From NCBI GenBank assembly GCA_040005095.1, contig JBDTZN010000024.1, positions 1 to 26,874 of the forward strand: DNA of 26,874 nt. Direction: 5' to 3'. Below are positions 8,246-17,333 of this stretch, piece after piece (position 1 is the first letter of the stretch; the number at the start of each line of letters is the position of its first letter). The stretch is from UBA5186 sp040005095. GTDB taxonomy: Bacteria; Actinomycetota; Thermoleophilia; Gaiellales; Gaiellaceae. Made by a program: the position numbers and the translations under genes. The notes under the pieces are model-generated. The model ran no database searches, had not been told where the DNA came from, and worked only from the letters and a program-made list of their open reading frames with translations.

Positions 8246-9262
8246 ATGGCGCGGAAAGGCGGTTGGCGACGGGAGGGCTCGAAGCGGCGATTTCGCTACG
8301 TCGACGCGCGCGGAAAGCCGATCGGCGACGAGGCAAAGCTCGCTCGGATCGAGGCGCTCGTGATTCCTCCGGCGTGTAAGGACGTCTGGATCTCGCCGCG
8401 GGCGGGTGCGAAGCTCCAGGCGACCGGCGTCGACGCGGCTGGACAGCGCCAGTACCTCTACCACCCCGAATTCCGCGCGCAGCAGGAGCAGGCGAAGTAC
8501 GACAAGCTGATCCGCTTTGCGGAGGCACTTCCGAATCTTCGCGCCGCGATGGTCGAGCACATGGAGTGCGACACCTACGACCGGCTGCGCGTGTCCGCGA
8601 TCGCAGTCCGGCTGATCGACCAGACCTGGTTCCGGCCCGGCTCAGAGCGTTATGCCAGGGAATCGAGGACGTACGGTGTGACGACGCTGAGCAGACGGCA
8701 CGTCTCGGTGCGCGGGAAGCGGATCTCGTTCAGCTTTCGCGGCAAGCACAGCGTGCGCGTTCGCACCGCGCTCGTCGATCCCGAGCTTGCCGACGCGATG
8801 CGTGATCTGCTCAAGCTTCCTGGCGGGCGGCGGGTGTTCCGGTACGAGGAGGAGGGGAGGATCTCCAACCTGCACTCGAGGCGCCTGAATGAGTACATTC
8901 GGGACTATCTCGGCGAAGAGTTCAGCGCCAAGGACTTCCGCACGTGGGGAGGCACGCTGCTGGCCGCGATTGCTTTTGCCGAAGGCGAAGCTCCCGAGTC
9001 GGAAGGCGACGCGAAGCGAAGAACGGCAGCAGTGATGAGGCGCGTGGCGGAGCGGCTGGGAAATACGCCCGCGGTCACACGCGCGTCGTACGTTAGCCCT
9101 GCGGTGATCGAGCAGTATCTCGACGGTCGCACGATCGAGGATTTCCGTCCCCGGCATTTACGCGTCGTCAAGGCGCGTGATACCGGGCTCGACCGTGAGG
9201 AGGAGGCGTTGCTCAGCTTGCTGCGTTCCTGGCGAATTCGCCGTGCGCGCGCGGCAGCCTAG
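8246..9262 (+). CDS. DNA topoisomerase IB
   Basis: This is a poxvirus-like type IB topoisomerase that relaxes supercoils by transient 3'-phosphotyrosine nicking. The N-terminal part has IPPACKDVWISP and GRQYLYHPEFR-like residues (here GQRQYLYHPEFR). The catalytic domain carries RLIDQTWFRPGSERYA, TTLSRRHVSV, SFRGKHS, KDFRTWGGT and NTPAVTRASYVSPAVIEQY. The nucleophilic tyrosine is about residue 282 counted from ATG 8246. A GTG at 8240 is an alternative start two codons earlier; neither has a ribosome-binding site. Length (338 residues) fits the bacterial family. It stands alone and diverges from the dehydrogenase gene. Confidence 0.93.
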   Translation: MARKGGWRREGSKRRFRYVDARGKPIGDEAKLARIEALVIPPACKDVWISPRAGAKLQATGVDAAGQRQYLYHPEFRAQQEQAKYDKLIRFAEALPNLRAAMVEHMECDTYDRLRVSAIAVRLIDQTWFRPGSERYARESRTYGVTTLSRRHVSVRGKRISFSFRGKHSVRVRTALVDPELADAMRDLLKLPGGRRVFRYEEEGRISNLHSRRLNEYIRDYLGEEFSAKDFRTWGGTLLAAIAFAEGEAPESEGDAKRRTAAVMRRVAERLGNTPAVTRASYVSPAVIEQYLDGRTIEDFRPRHLRVVKARDTGLDREEEALLSLLRSWRIRRARAAA

Positions 9263-9311
9263 TTAGCACTGGGCAATTGCGGTAAAGTGAGCTGCCCCGT
9301 TCAGGAATCTC

Positions 9312-9318
9312 AAGGAGG
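9312..9318 (+). promoter_or_regulatory. Ribosome-binding site that sets the TTG start of the zinc-ribbon gene
   Basis: AAGGAGG lies 4 nt before TTG at 9323 and is the best Shine-Dalgarno sequence in the first half of the window. It rules out the longer frame that opens at 9287. A TAAAGT hexamer at 9283-9288 may be the -10 element, which would give a leader of about 28 nt. Confidence 0.75.
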
Positions 9319-9322
9319 AATC

Positions 9323-9526
9323 TTGGCTCGAAAGACAGTGCTCGTCTGCGACGATTGCGGCAAGGAAGTCGGAGACAACAAAGGCGCAACCATGCGCATG
9401 ACATTCACTGACGCGCGACGCGGCGCCAGGCAGGCTGACCTTTGCGACGACTGCGCGGCGAAGATGCCCGGCCACGCGGCGGCGCGACGCGGCCGCCGGC
9501 CGAAGTCCGCGACGCTCTCCGTCTAA
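9323..9526 (+). CDS. Small zinc-ribbon protein (67 aa)
   Basis: This short basic protein has two Cys pairs, VCDDCG near the N-terminus and LCDDCA about 35 residues later. They are spaced for a single zinc ribbon and followed by an arginine-rich tail (ARRGRRPKS). The middle stretch MRMTFTDARRGARQADL is reminiscent of short actinobacterial proteins often described as Lsr2-like or nucleoid-associated, but I cannot assign a function. A role in nucleic-acid binding is inferred from the zinc ribbon and basic tail. The TTG start is set by a strong ribosome-binding site, in contrast to the leaderless neighbours, which suggests high or regulated translation. Confidence 0.75.
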   Translation: MARKTVLVCDDCGKEVGDNKGATMRMTFTDARRGARQADLCDDCAAKMPGHAAARRGRRPKSATLSV

Positions 9527-9582
9527 CCAGCTTGCCGACAGTCCGGCGGGGCGGACCGAGCTCGCCCCGCCCATCCTTCCGA

Positions 9583-10875
9583 TTGAGGGCGCTGAATGCG
9601 TTCGTGCTGCGCCCTCGCGTCACCGGCGCGATCCCGCAGTCGGTCCGCTGGACGGTTCGCCGCGCTCTGGCGCGACCGCCGGTCCGCCGCCACGTCGCGC
9701 GGTGCCCCGCCGTGACGTTCGTCGCGGTCACGGGATCGCTCGGCAAGACGACCACGAAGGACCTGATCGCTGCGGCACTCGCGACCGAAGGCCGGACCGC
9801 GAAGACACCGGGGACCGCGAACGGCCTCGACGGCGTCCCAGCGACGCTGATGAGCGTCACGCCGCAGGACAGGTTCGCCGTGATCGAGGCCGGGATCGGG
9901 GACCAGCCGGGCGAGATGGCCTGGATGGCCGGTCTCTTCGAACCGACCGTGGCCGTCCTGACCATGCTCACGAACGACCACGCGATCGCCTACCGGACCG
10001 TCGAGCGAGTCGCCCGCGAGAAGCGCGCGCTGCTCGAGCGCGTTCCCGCGAGCGGAACGGTGGTGTTCGACGCCGATGACCCGCTCTGCCGTGCGACCGC
10101 GGAGGGACTCCGCGCGGAGGTCGTGAGGACGGGGACGCGGGACGACGCAGACGTCCGGCTGCTGGATGCCCGGCTCGCCTGGCCTGACGGCCTGGACGTG
10201 TCGCTCGACGCCTTCGGCGAGCAGGTGAGCGGTCGGGTCGGGCTGCATGCGCTGCACCTCGCCCCGCTCGTTCCACTTGCGGTGGCGGCCGCGGCAGCCG
10301 TCGGCGTCTCGCCGGCACGCACGCTGGCCGCGATCGCCGACTTCGTGCCGGAGGACGGTCGGATGCGTCCGGTCGCCGGCCCGAACGGCTCGATCGTCCT
10401 CGCGGACGACTACAAGAGCCGGCCGCACAGCGCGCGGGCTGCAATTCGCGCGCTCGGGGCGACGACCGGCGGGCGCCGGATCGCCGTGCTCGGAAGGATC
10501 CAGAACGAGCCGCCGACCGTGGAGACGTACCGCAAGCCGGCACTCCTCCTCCGTGATGCCGCTGACGTTCTCGTCACAGTCGGGGAGTGCGCCGAGCCGT
10601 ACCGCAAGCTGCTGGTTGGAACCGCGCTCGGCACGACGCAGGTCGCCCTTGAGCGCCCCTCCGAGGTCGCCGAATGGCTCGCACGCGAGCTCGGGCCGGG
10701 AGACGTCGCGCTGCTCCACGGCGACTCGACCCAGCACCTCGTGCGCGCCCGTCTGCGCCTCGACGGCGTCGACGTGCGCTGTGACGTGCGGCTTTGCAAG
10801 CTGCGCTGGCCGTGCGACACGTGCGCGTTCATCGCCACGGTCGGACCGCCGGCGGCGTTCGTCGAGGCCCCCTGA
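9583..10875 (+). CDS. MurF-like Mur ligase family protein with cysteine-containing C-terminus
   Basis: This ATP-dependent amide ligase of the Mur superfamily is about 430 residues, like MurF. The P-loop reads VTGSLGKTTTKD (Lys about residue 55). Next come TPGTANGLDGVPATL, VIEAGIGDQPGEM and TMLTNDH, all family-typical. Where MurF usually has DxYNANP, this protein has DDYKSRPHSARAAI. The C-terminus is unusual: RCDVRLCKLRWPCDTC holds four cysteines that could bind metal. It sits far from any visible mur operon, so a role other than the normal MurF step (D-Ala-D-Ala addition) is possible. The start is uncertain; TTG 9583 fits the family N-terminus, with TTG 9532 and GTG 9604 as alternatives. Confidence 0.75.
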   Translation: MRALNAFVLRPRVTGAIPQSVRWTVRRALARPPVRRHVARCPAVTFVAVTGSLGKTTTKDLIAAALATEGRTAKTPGTANGLDGVPATLMSVTPQDRFAVIEAGIGDQPGEMAWMAGLFEPTVAVLTMLTNDHAIAYRTVERVAREKRALLERVPASGTVVFDADDPLCRATAEGLRAEVVRTGTRDDADVRLLDARLAWPDGLDVSLDAFGEQVSGRVGLHALHLAPLVPLAVAAAAAVGVSPARTLAAIADFVPEDGRMRPVAGPNGSIVLADDYKSRPHSARAAIRALGATTGGRRIAVLGRIQNEPPTVETYRKPALLLRDAADVLVTVGECAEPYRKLLVGTALGTTQVALERPSEVAEWLARELGPGDVALLHGDSTQHLVRARLRLDGVDVRCDVRLCKLRWPCDTCAFIATVGPPAAFVEAP

Positions 10876-10939
10876 CGCCCTTTCGCGCACGTTCCGGCTT
10901 TCTCCGGGACGCGCGCGCGAAGCCGTCCAACCCGAGCTC

Positions 10940-10945
10940 TATCCT
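10940..10945 (+). promoter_or_regulatory. Candidate -10 element (TATCCT) for the AddB-like gene
   Basis: TATCCT ends exactly 6 nt before GTG at 10952, so the predicted transcription start coincides with the start codon. No Shine-Dalgarno sequence and no clear -35 element are seen. Confidence 0.45.
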
Positions 10946-10951
10946 GGGTGG

Positions 10952-13876
10952 GTGGGTCTGAGGTTGCTTGCAGGTCCGGCTAACGCCGGAAAGGTGGAGC
11001 TGCTGCTCGACCGGTACCTTGACGCCCTCGATCGGTCGCCGGTTCTCATCGTGCCGAACCGGGCGGACGTCAACCGCATCGAGCTCGAGCTCGTGCGGCG
11101 CCGGCCGGCGCTGCTGGCGGGTGAAATCGGAACCTTCGACGATGTTTTCCGCCGGCTCGCGCGCTCCTCGCCAGACGCCTTGCCCGTTGCGACCGAGCTC
11201 CAGCGGCTGTTCGTCGTCCGCCGCGCGATCGCGCACGCGTCGCTGAACGGCCTCTCGCGGTCCGCACGCTTCGGGGGGTTCGCCGACGCGCTGCTGTCCG
11301 CAGTGTCCGAGCTCGGATCGGGCCTGCTCGACCCGTCCGAGCTGGACGGCGACCTGGGCGGGCTGTACGCCGCCTACCGCGAGGAGCTCGACCGTCTGGG
11401 GCTCTGGGACTCGGATCTCCTGCGCCGGCACGCCGCGGAACGGCTTGCAACCGACCTCGACGCCTGGCACGGCGAGCCCGTCTTCGCCTACGGGTTCGAA
11501 GACCTGACGGGCGCCGAGTGGTCGCTGCTCGAGGCGCTCTCGGCGCGCGCCGAGGTGACCGTGTCGCTTCCCTATGAGCCCGGCCGACCGGCCTTCGCGT
11601 CACTCGCTCGCACCGCCGAGGATCTCGCCGGGCTCGCGAACGGCGCTGTCGAGGAGCTCCCGCCGAAGTGGTCCGAGTATGCCCATCCCGCCATTGCGTA
11701 CGTCGAACGGCACCTGTTTAGCGACGCACCCGCGTCCGAGGCGCCGCCGATTGAGGGCTCGATCCGATTCTTCGAAGGCGCGGGAGCCCGCGGCGCGCTC
11801 GAGCTCGTGACCGAAGAGGTCGCCACGCTGCTGCGCGGAGGGATGGATCCGGAGCAGATCGGGATCGTGTGTCCGTCCCTCGACCGGCTGCGCGCGCCGC
11901 TCGAGACGGCGCTCGGCACGCTTGCGCTGCCGTTTGCGTTCGAAGGGTACGGGCGGCTCGGCCAGACGCCCTTCGGCCGCGCGCTGCTCGCGCTGCTCAG
12001 GTTCGCGTGGCTCGGCGGCGACCGCTCCGACCTCTTCTCGTTCCTGCGCAGTCCGTACTCCGGGATCCCGCGACCCGGCGTCGACTTCGTCGAAGGGCGA
12101 CTCCGAGGCCGCGCCGTGCACACACCGGAGCGCATCGTCGAGGAGTTCGCGCACCTGCGCGGTGCGCCGATCCCGCATCTGGACGCTCTGCGCGACGGCG
12201 CCGACGTCGTCAGTGCGGTCCGCGACCTGGTGCCCGCGATGCTCCGGGCCGCCTACGGGCTCGAGGCGCCGCCGGTCGGCGAGTCGTCGCGGGCGGACCT
12301 CCGCACGGCCGCGACCGTGGAACGGGCGCTCGAGGAGCTGGACGCCTGGCGGCGGCGCGGAGAGGACCTGTCGCGCGAGGACGTGTTTGGTGCGCTCGAG
12401 CGCACCGAGGTGCGGCTGGCCGCCGCGGCGGAAGGGCGAGTCGCCGTCACCGATGTCCTGCGTGCCCGCACGCGCAGGTTCGAGGCCGTCTTCCTGCTCG
12501 GGCTCGAGGAGGGCTCCTTCCCGCGTCGCGGCCGCGAGTCGCCGTTTCTCGACGACGACCGGCGGCGCGAGCTCGCCGACAAGCGCGGCGCACGGCTGCT
12601 CCGGCCCGACAGCGTGAGCCGAGACCGCTACCTCTTCTACACGGCGTGCACCCGGGCGACCGAGCGGCTGTATCTCGTTCGCGAGGCGGCCACCGACGAC
12701 GGCAGCCCGCGCGAGGCGAGCCCTTTCTGGGACGAGCTCAAGTCGCTCTTCCCCGACGACGACGTCGTTCGCTGGACGCGCCGCCGCCCGCTCTCCACCC
12801 TCACCTGGCCGCTCGAGACCGCGCCGTCGGAGCGCGAGCGGCTGCGCGGGCTCGCCGCCCTCGCGGCCACCGACCGCGACGACGCCGAGCACGTCGCGCG
12901 CGCCTACGCCTGGGACCGCCGCCTGCAGCGCGCGCTCCGCGCCTTCGACCGGCGCACGCGCCTGACGCACCCGCTCGTGCTCGAACGGCTCGCGCAGCGC
13001 ACGACGTTCAACGTCACCGAACTCGAGCGCTTCGCCGACTGCTCGTCCGCCTGGTTCGTCGAGCGCTTCCTCGATCCGAAGACCATCGACGCGGACGTCG
13101 ACGCGAAGCTGCGCGGCAGCGTCGCCCATACGGCCCTGCACCGCTTCTTTGCCGGCCTCCCGAAGGAGGTCGGGACAGAGGGCGTGCAGGCCGAGCGCGT
13201 CGAGGACTCGGTGCGGTTTATGCGCAAGTGCCTCGATCACGCGCTCTCCGGCGTGCGCATGGAGATGACCGAGATGCAGCGCCGCGAGCTCGATCAGTCG
13301 CTCTGGCGCGATCTGGAGGCGCTCGTCCGCGAGGAGGCCCAGGACGACCGGCCGCTCGTGCCGCGCCGCTTCGAGGTGCTCTTCGGCTCGGACCGCGCGC
13401 CCCAGGAGCTGCAGCGCGGGCTCGAGATCGACGGGATCAAGCTCTCGGGAAAGATCGACCGCATCGACGTCGATCCCTTCAGCGCGCGCGGGATCGTCCA
13501 GGACTACAAGTCGGGCAAGCACGCGCACTCGGCGCGCGAGATCGAGACCGAGCTGCGCCTGCAGATCCCGCTGTACATGCTCGTCCTGCGCGATCTCGTC
13601 GGGATCGAGCCGCTCGGCGGCGTCTACCGGCCTTTGGCGGGCGAAAGGCGCGCCCGTGGACTCCTGCGCGCCGCCGACGGCGAGACACTGCCGGGCTACG
13701 TCAAGACGGATTACCTCGACGAGGACGCGTTCTGGGAGCAGGTCGAGGGCGCGAAGGTGAAGGCGGGCGAGCTCGCCGAGCGGATCCAGGCCGGCGACGT
13801 CCGCCACGACCCGAAGGGCGGCGAGTGCCCGAGCTGGTGCTCGCTGTGGCGCGTGTGCCGGATCCGGCGCGCATGA
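10952..13876 (+). CDS. AddB/AdnA-like helicase-nuclease subunit with PD-(D/E)XK domain
   Basis: This 974-residue protein is one subunit of a RecBCD-like complex that processes double-strand breaks. The N-terminal P-loop is degenerate (GPANAGKV, with Val in place of Ser/Thr). Later UvrD-type motifs remain recognisable: FEAVFLLGLEEGSFPR and YLFYTACTRATERLYL. The C-terminal nuclease domain has LSGKIDRIDVD and QDYKSGK (D851, K853). Four cysteines, C697 and C959/C963/C969, match the iron-sulfur staple of AddB nuclease domains (one distal Cys, then C-x3-C-x5-C). GTG 10952 is the first sensible start; the frame upstream overlaps the Mur ligase. It overlaps the next gene by ATGA, so the two subunits are coupled. 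Mycobacterial AdnA is the alternative name. Confidence 0.88.
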   Translation: MGLRLLAGPANAGKVELLLDRYLDALDRSPVLIVPNRADVNRIELELVRRRPALLAGEIGTFDDVFRRLARSSPDALPVATELQRLFVVRRAIAHASLNGLSRSARFGGFADALLSAVSELGSGLLDPSELDGDLGGLYAAYREELDRLGLWDSDLLRRHAAERLATDLDAWHGEPVFAYGFEDLTGAEWSLLEALSARAEVTVSLPYEPGRPAFASLARTAEDLAGLANGAVEELPPKWSEYAHPAIAYVERHLFSDAPASEAPPIEGSIRFFEGAGARGALELVTEEVATLLRGGMDPEQIGIVCPSLDRLRAPLETALGTLALPFAFEGYGRLGQTPFGRALLALLRFAWLGGDRSDLFSFLRSPYSGIPRPGVDFVEGRLRGRAVHTPERIVEEFAHLRGAPIPHLDALRDGADVVSAVRDLVPAMLRAAYGLEAPPVGESSRADLRTAATVERALEELDAWRRRGEDLSREDVFGALERTEVRLAAAAEGRVAVTDVLRARTRRFEAVFLLGLEEGSFPRRGRESPFLDDDRRRELADKRGARLLRPDSVSRDRYLFYTACTRATERLYLVREAATDDGSPREASPFWDELKSLFPDDDVVRWTRRRPLSTLTWPLETAPSERERLRGLAALAATDRDDAEHVARAYAWDRRLQRALRAFDRRTRLTHPLVLERLAQRTTFNVTELERFADCSSAWFVERFLDPKTIDADVDAKLRGSVAHTALHRFFAGLPKEVGTEGVQAERVEDSVRFMRKCLDHALSGVRMEMTEMQRRELDQSLWRDLEALVREEAQDDRPLVPRRFEVLFGSDRAPQELQRGLEIDGIKLSGKIDRIDVDPFSARGIVQDYKSGKHAHSAREIETELRLQIPLYMLVLRDLVGIEPLGGVYRPLAGERRARGLLRAADGETLPGYVKTDYLDEDAFWEQVEGAKVKAGELAERIQAGDVRHDPKGGECPSWCSLWRVCRIRRA

Positions 13877-16800
13877 CGCAGCAGCTCAATCCCGAGCAGC
13901 TCGCGGCAGTCGAGGCGCGGGGCGAGGTCTTCGTCTCGGCGGGCGCGGGCACCGGCAAGACGTCGGTTCTCGTCGAGCGCTTCGTCCGCGCCGTCTGCGA
14001 GGACGGGCTCGACGTCGACTCGCTGCTGGTCATCACCTACACGCGCAAGGCCGCAGCCGAGCTTCGCTCCCGCATTCGCGCCGCGCTCCACGAGCGCCAA
14101 CGCCCCGACCTCGCGCGCGAGCTCGACGGCGCCTGGATCTCGACCATCCATGGCTTCTGCCTGCGGCTGCTGAAGGCGCATCCGTTCGCAGCCGGGCTCG
14201 ATCCGCGCTTCCGCGAGCTCGACGACGCGCAGGGCATGGTGATCCGCAAGGAGGCTTTCGACGCCGCGCTGGCGGAGTTCTGCGCCGGCGACGATCCCGC
14301 TCGCCTGCAGCTGCTCGCGACGTACGGCACCGCCGGGCTGCGGCGGATGCTCATCGGGATCTACGAGACGCTGCGCTCCGCAGGCCGTGAGCTGGTGCTC
14401 GAGCTCGGGGAGCGCCCGGAGCTGACGGAGAGCGTGGCTGCGCTCGACGACGCGGCTCGGTGCCTCGTCGACGACGCCGCTGCGACGGACGCTCAGCGAG
14501 CGTCGGCGACCGGCGTCCTGCCGCTCCTCGACGACCCGCGCGCCGACCGGCTGATCGATCTCGCTCCGTTTCGCGCGCGCGGCGAGCGCGCCGCCACCTA
14601 CGAGGAAGCGCGGCGCGGTGTCGAGCAGGCGGCGCTCGACCAGACCGCGGCCCGCGACCGTGATCTGCTCCAGCAGCTCCTCGACGGCTTCGCTCAGGCT
14701 TATGCAGCTGCGAAGGAGCGGGAGGCGGCGCTCGACTTCGAGGACCTCCAGCTCGCGGCCCGCGACCTCTTGCGCGACCGGCCCGAGATCCGCGAGCGCG
14801 AGGCGCTGCGGTTCCGCTCCGTCATGGTCGACGAGTTCCAGGACACGAACCGGTTGCAGACCGAGCTGATCGACCTGCTGACCGAGGGCTTCGACGAGCG
14901 CGACGTCTTCTTCGTCGGGGACGAGTTCCAGTCGATCTACGGGTTCCGCCACGCCGACGTGCAGGTCTTCCGCGAGCGGCGCGAGCGCGCGGCCCAGCGG
15001 CTGCCGCTGACCCGAAACTATCGCTCGCGCCCCGAGGTGCTCTCGGCGGTCAACTTCCTCTTCGGCTCGCATTTCGGCGACAAATTTCAGCCGCTCGCGG
15101 CCTCCGGCGAGTTCCCTGACCCGGTCTTCGGCCATCCCGTCGAGTTGCTCGTCACCGACAAGTCGACATACGCGGAGACGGGCGAGCACTGGCGGCGCGG
15201 CGAGGCGAAGCACATCGCGCGGCGCGTGCAGGAGCTCGTCGAAACGGGCGCCGCCGCTCCGGGTGAGATCGTCCTGCTGTTCGCTGCCGGAACCGACGCC
15301 GAGTGGTACGAGGAGGAGCTGCGCACGCTCGGCCTGCCCACGTACCGCGCCACCGGGCGCGGCTACTTCGGCCAGCAGCAGGTCGTCGACCTGCTCGCAT
15401 ATCTCCGCCTCCTGCAGAACCGCTACGACGACGAGTCGCTGCTGACCGTGCTCGCGTCGCCGTTCGTCGGCGTGTCGAACGACGCCTTGGTGCTGATTCG
15501 CGACGCAGCTCCCCGCAGGCCGCTGTTCACCGGGATCGAGCGCGAGCTGCCGCCGGCGTTGGCCGGGGACGACGCGCGGATGCTGAAGGCGTTTCTGCAG
15601 CGCTACGAGCGGCTGGCGGGGGCGATGGGGCGGCTGTCGCTCGAGCGCCTCTGCGACGCGATCGTCTCGGCGCATGACTACGACCTGGCCGTTCTGGCCC
15701 AGTGGGACGGCCGCCGCCGCTACGCGAACCTGCGCAAGCTTGCACGTCTCGCGCGCTCGTACGAGGAGCTGCGCGGCGCCGACGTCGAGGGGTTCATCCG
15801 GTTCGTCGCCGCCCAGGACGCCGTCGGGGCGCGTGAGCTCGAGGCGGTCGCCGAGGAGGAAGGCGCCGACGCGGTCCGGCTCCTGACGATCCACGCCGCC
15901 AAGGGACTCGAGTTCAAGGTCGTGATCGTGGCCGACGCCGGTCGCGACAGGGCCCCGCCCGCCTCCGACGAGATCCTCGCGCTCTCCGACGGCCGTTTCG
16001 GCTTCCGCGTCGCCGACCCGAGCACGAGCACCCGCCGCGGCGCGTTCGAGTACGAGGCGGTGCGCGAGACGCGGAAGGCTGAGGAGGAGGCCGAGAAGCT
16101 CCGTCTCTACTACGTGGCCATGACGCGGGCGAAGGAGCGCCTGATCGTCTCCGGGGCGATCGACCGGGGCAAGCCGGCCGACGCGAACACGCCGATCGGC
16201 TGGGTGCTCGGCCGGCTCGACGCGGAGGCCGAGCTCGAGGCGGCGGGCCACGAGCCGCTGGATCTGGAGCGCGGAGGCGCGTCGGTGCTCGTTCGCATCG
16301 ACCGGTACCGCGCCGAGGCGCTCGCTCCGAGCGACGTGGTCGCCGAGGCGGGCCAGCTCGCGCTCTTCGCCGACCCTGGGGAGATTCCCGCGCAGCGGAC
16401 GGCTCCCCTCCTCCCGCCGCTTGCGCCGCTTCCTGTGGCCCCCGTGCATCGCGTGCGCCGGCTGTCGTTCACGGCCCTCTCGCTGTTCGAGCAGTGCTCG
16501 TATCGCTACTACGCGCAGCGGGTGGTGGGGATGCGCGAGCGGAGACCCGAGCGAGGAACGGGACCCGGCGGGCTCGCTGCGACCGAGATCGGCGATGCGG
16601 CTCACAAGCTGCTCGAGCAAGTCGACCTCTCGGCGCCGGCCGCGCCCGACGTCGAGCAGGTGCGCGCCTGGTATCCGACCGTCTCCGAAGAGGAGCTCGC
16701 GCGCATCGCGGGCTTCGTCGAGAGCTACTGCGGATCGGAGCTTGCGGCCCGGATCGCCAAGCTGGACGGCGCGGCCAAGGAACGGCACTTCACGTTCGAG

Positions 16801-17232
16801 CACGACGGCGTGCTGCTGCACGGCTACCTCGACGTGGTGCATGTCGGCGGCGACCACGCCCTCGTGCTCGACTACAAGACGAATTCCCTGGCGGAGGGCA
16901 CACCCGAGGAGATCGTCGAGGCCGACTATCGGCTGCAGCGCCTCGTGTACACGATCGCGTGCTTCCGGGCCGGCGCGCAGGAGGTCGAGGTCGTCTACCA
17001 CTTCCTCGAGCGTCCCGACGCGGTTGTCTCGACCACGTTCTCGCAGGCCCAGGCGGTGGGGCTCGAAGGCGAGTTGTCCGCCGCGATCGCGCGGATCCAG
17101 GCCGGGGAGTTCGTCCCGACGCCGAGCGAGTTCGTGTGCGCAACCTGCCCGGCGCTCGATCTGGTCTGCGCCGGGCCGCGGCTACGGAGCGCGCCACCGC
17201 CGCCGGCGACGCCGGAACTTGCGATGCGCTAG
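13873..17232 (+). CDS. AddA/AdnB-like UvrD-family helicase with C-terminal nuclease
   Basis: This 1119-residue protein is the active motor subunit. It has Walker A SAGAGTGKT (about 22-30), VITYTRKAAAELR, Walker B DEFQDT (D320), FVGDEFQSIYGFR, LTRNYRS, LLTIHAAKGLEFK and YYVAMTRAKERL (about residue 746). The C-terminal PD-(D/E)XK nuclease has LDYKTNS (D1000). It also carries four cysteines, C875 and C1089/C1092/C1099, arranged like an iron-sulfur staple, so both subunits of this pair look Fe-S-stabilised. Its ATG overlaps the upstream stop by four bases. Together the pair should resect broken DNA ends for RecA loading. Whether it behaves as AddAB or AdnAB cannot be settled from motifs alone. 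Confidence 0.92.
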   Translation: MTQQLNPEQLAAVEARGEVFVSAGAGTGKTSVLVERFVRAVCEDGLDVDSLLVITYTRKAAAELRSRIRAALHERQRPDLARELDGAWISTIHGFCLRLLKAHPFAAGLDPRFRELDDAQGMVIRKEAFDAALAEFCAGDDPARLQLLATYGTAGLRRMLIGIYETLRSAGRELVLELGERPELTESVAALDDAARCLVDDAAATDAQRASATGVLPLLDDPRADRLIDLAPFRARGERAATYEEARRGVEQAALDQTAARDRDLLQQLLDGFAQAYAAAKEREAALDFEDLQLAARDLLRDRPEIREREALRFRSVMVDEFQDTNRLQTELIDLLTEGFDERDVFFVGDEFQSIYGFRHADVQVFRERRERAAQRLPLTRNYRSRPEVLSAVNFLFGSHFGDKFQPLAASGEFPDPVFGHPVELLVTDKSTYAETGEHWRRGEAKHIARRVQELVETGAAAPGEIVLLFAAGTDAEWYEEELRTLGLPTYRATGRGYFGQQQVVDLLAYLRLLQNRYDDESLLTVLASPFVGVSNDALVLIRDAAPRRPLFTGIERELPPALAGDDARMLKAFLQRYERLAGAMGRLSLERLCDAIVSAHDYDLAVLAQWDGRRRYANLRKLARLARSYEELRGADVEGFIRFVAAQDAVGARELEAVAEEEGADAVRLLTIHAAKGLEFKVVIVADAGRDRAPPASDEILALSDGRFGFRVADPSTSTRRGAFEYEAVRETRKAEEEAEKLRLYYVAMTRAKERLIVSGAIDRGKPADANTPIGWVLGRLDAEAELEAAGHEPLDLERGGASVLVRIDRYRAEALAPSDVVAEAGQLALFADPGEIPAQRTAPLLPPLAPLPVAPVHRVRRLSFTALSLFEQCSYRYYAQRVVGMRERRPERGTGPGGLAATEIGDAAHKLLEQVDLSAPAAPDVEQVRAWYPTVSEEELARIAGFVESYCGSELAARIAKLDGAAKERHFTFEHDGVLLHGYLDVVHVGGDHALVLDYKTNSLAEGTPEEIVEADYRLQRLVYTIACFRAGAQEVEVVYHFLERPDAVVSTTFSQAQAVGLEGELSAAIARIQAGEFVPTPSEFVCATCPALDLVCAGPRLRSAPPPPATPELAMR

Positions 17233-17333
17233 CCCGAGGCGCCGACTCGGCGGCGCCGCCTCAGGGCGTGCAGGCTTTGCCCGTGCGTCCGTCTGCGCTC
17301 CCTTACCGGAAGGCCGGAATCGAAGGACACGCT

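Noticed and set aside
11869..13872. Open frame that could extend the AddA-like protein by about 670 residues upstream
   Set aside because: It lies fully inside the AddB-like gene in another frame, is Arg/Ala/Pro-rich without motifs, and helicase similarity starts at ATG 13873 beside an ATGA overlap.
13711..17001. Minus-strand frame of 1096 codons opposite the AddA-like gene
   Set aside because: Mirror of a real gene in GC-rich DNA; no domain or motif visible.
17236..17262. GC-rich hairpin (GGCGCC/GGCGCC) after the AddA-like gene
   Set aside because: Short stem without a T-tract; such self-complementary sequence is common at this base composition.
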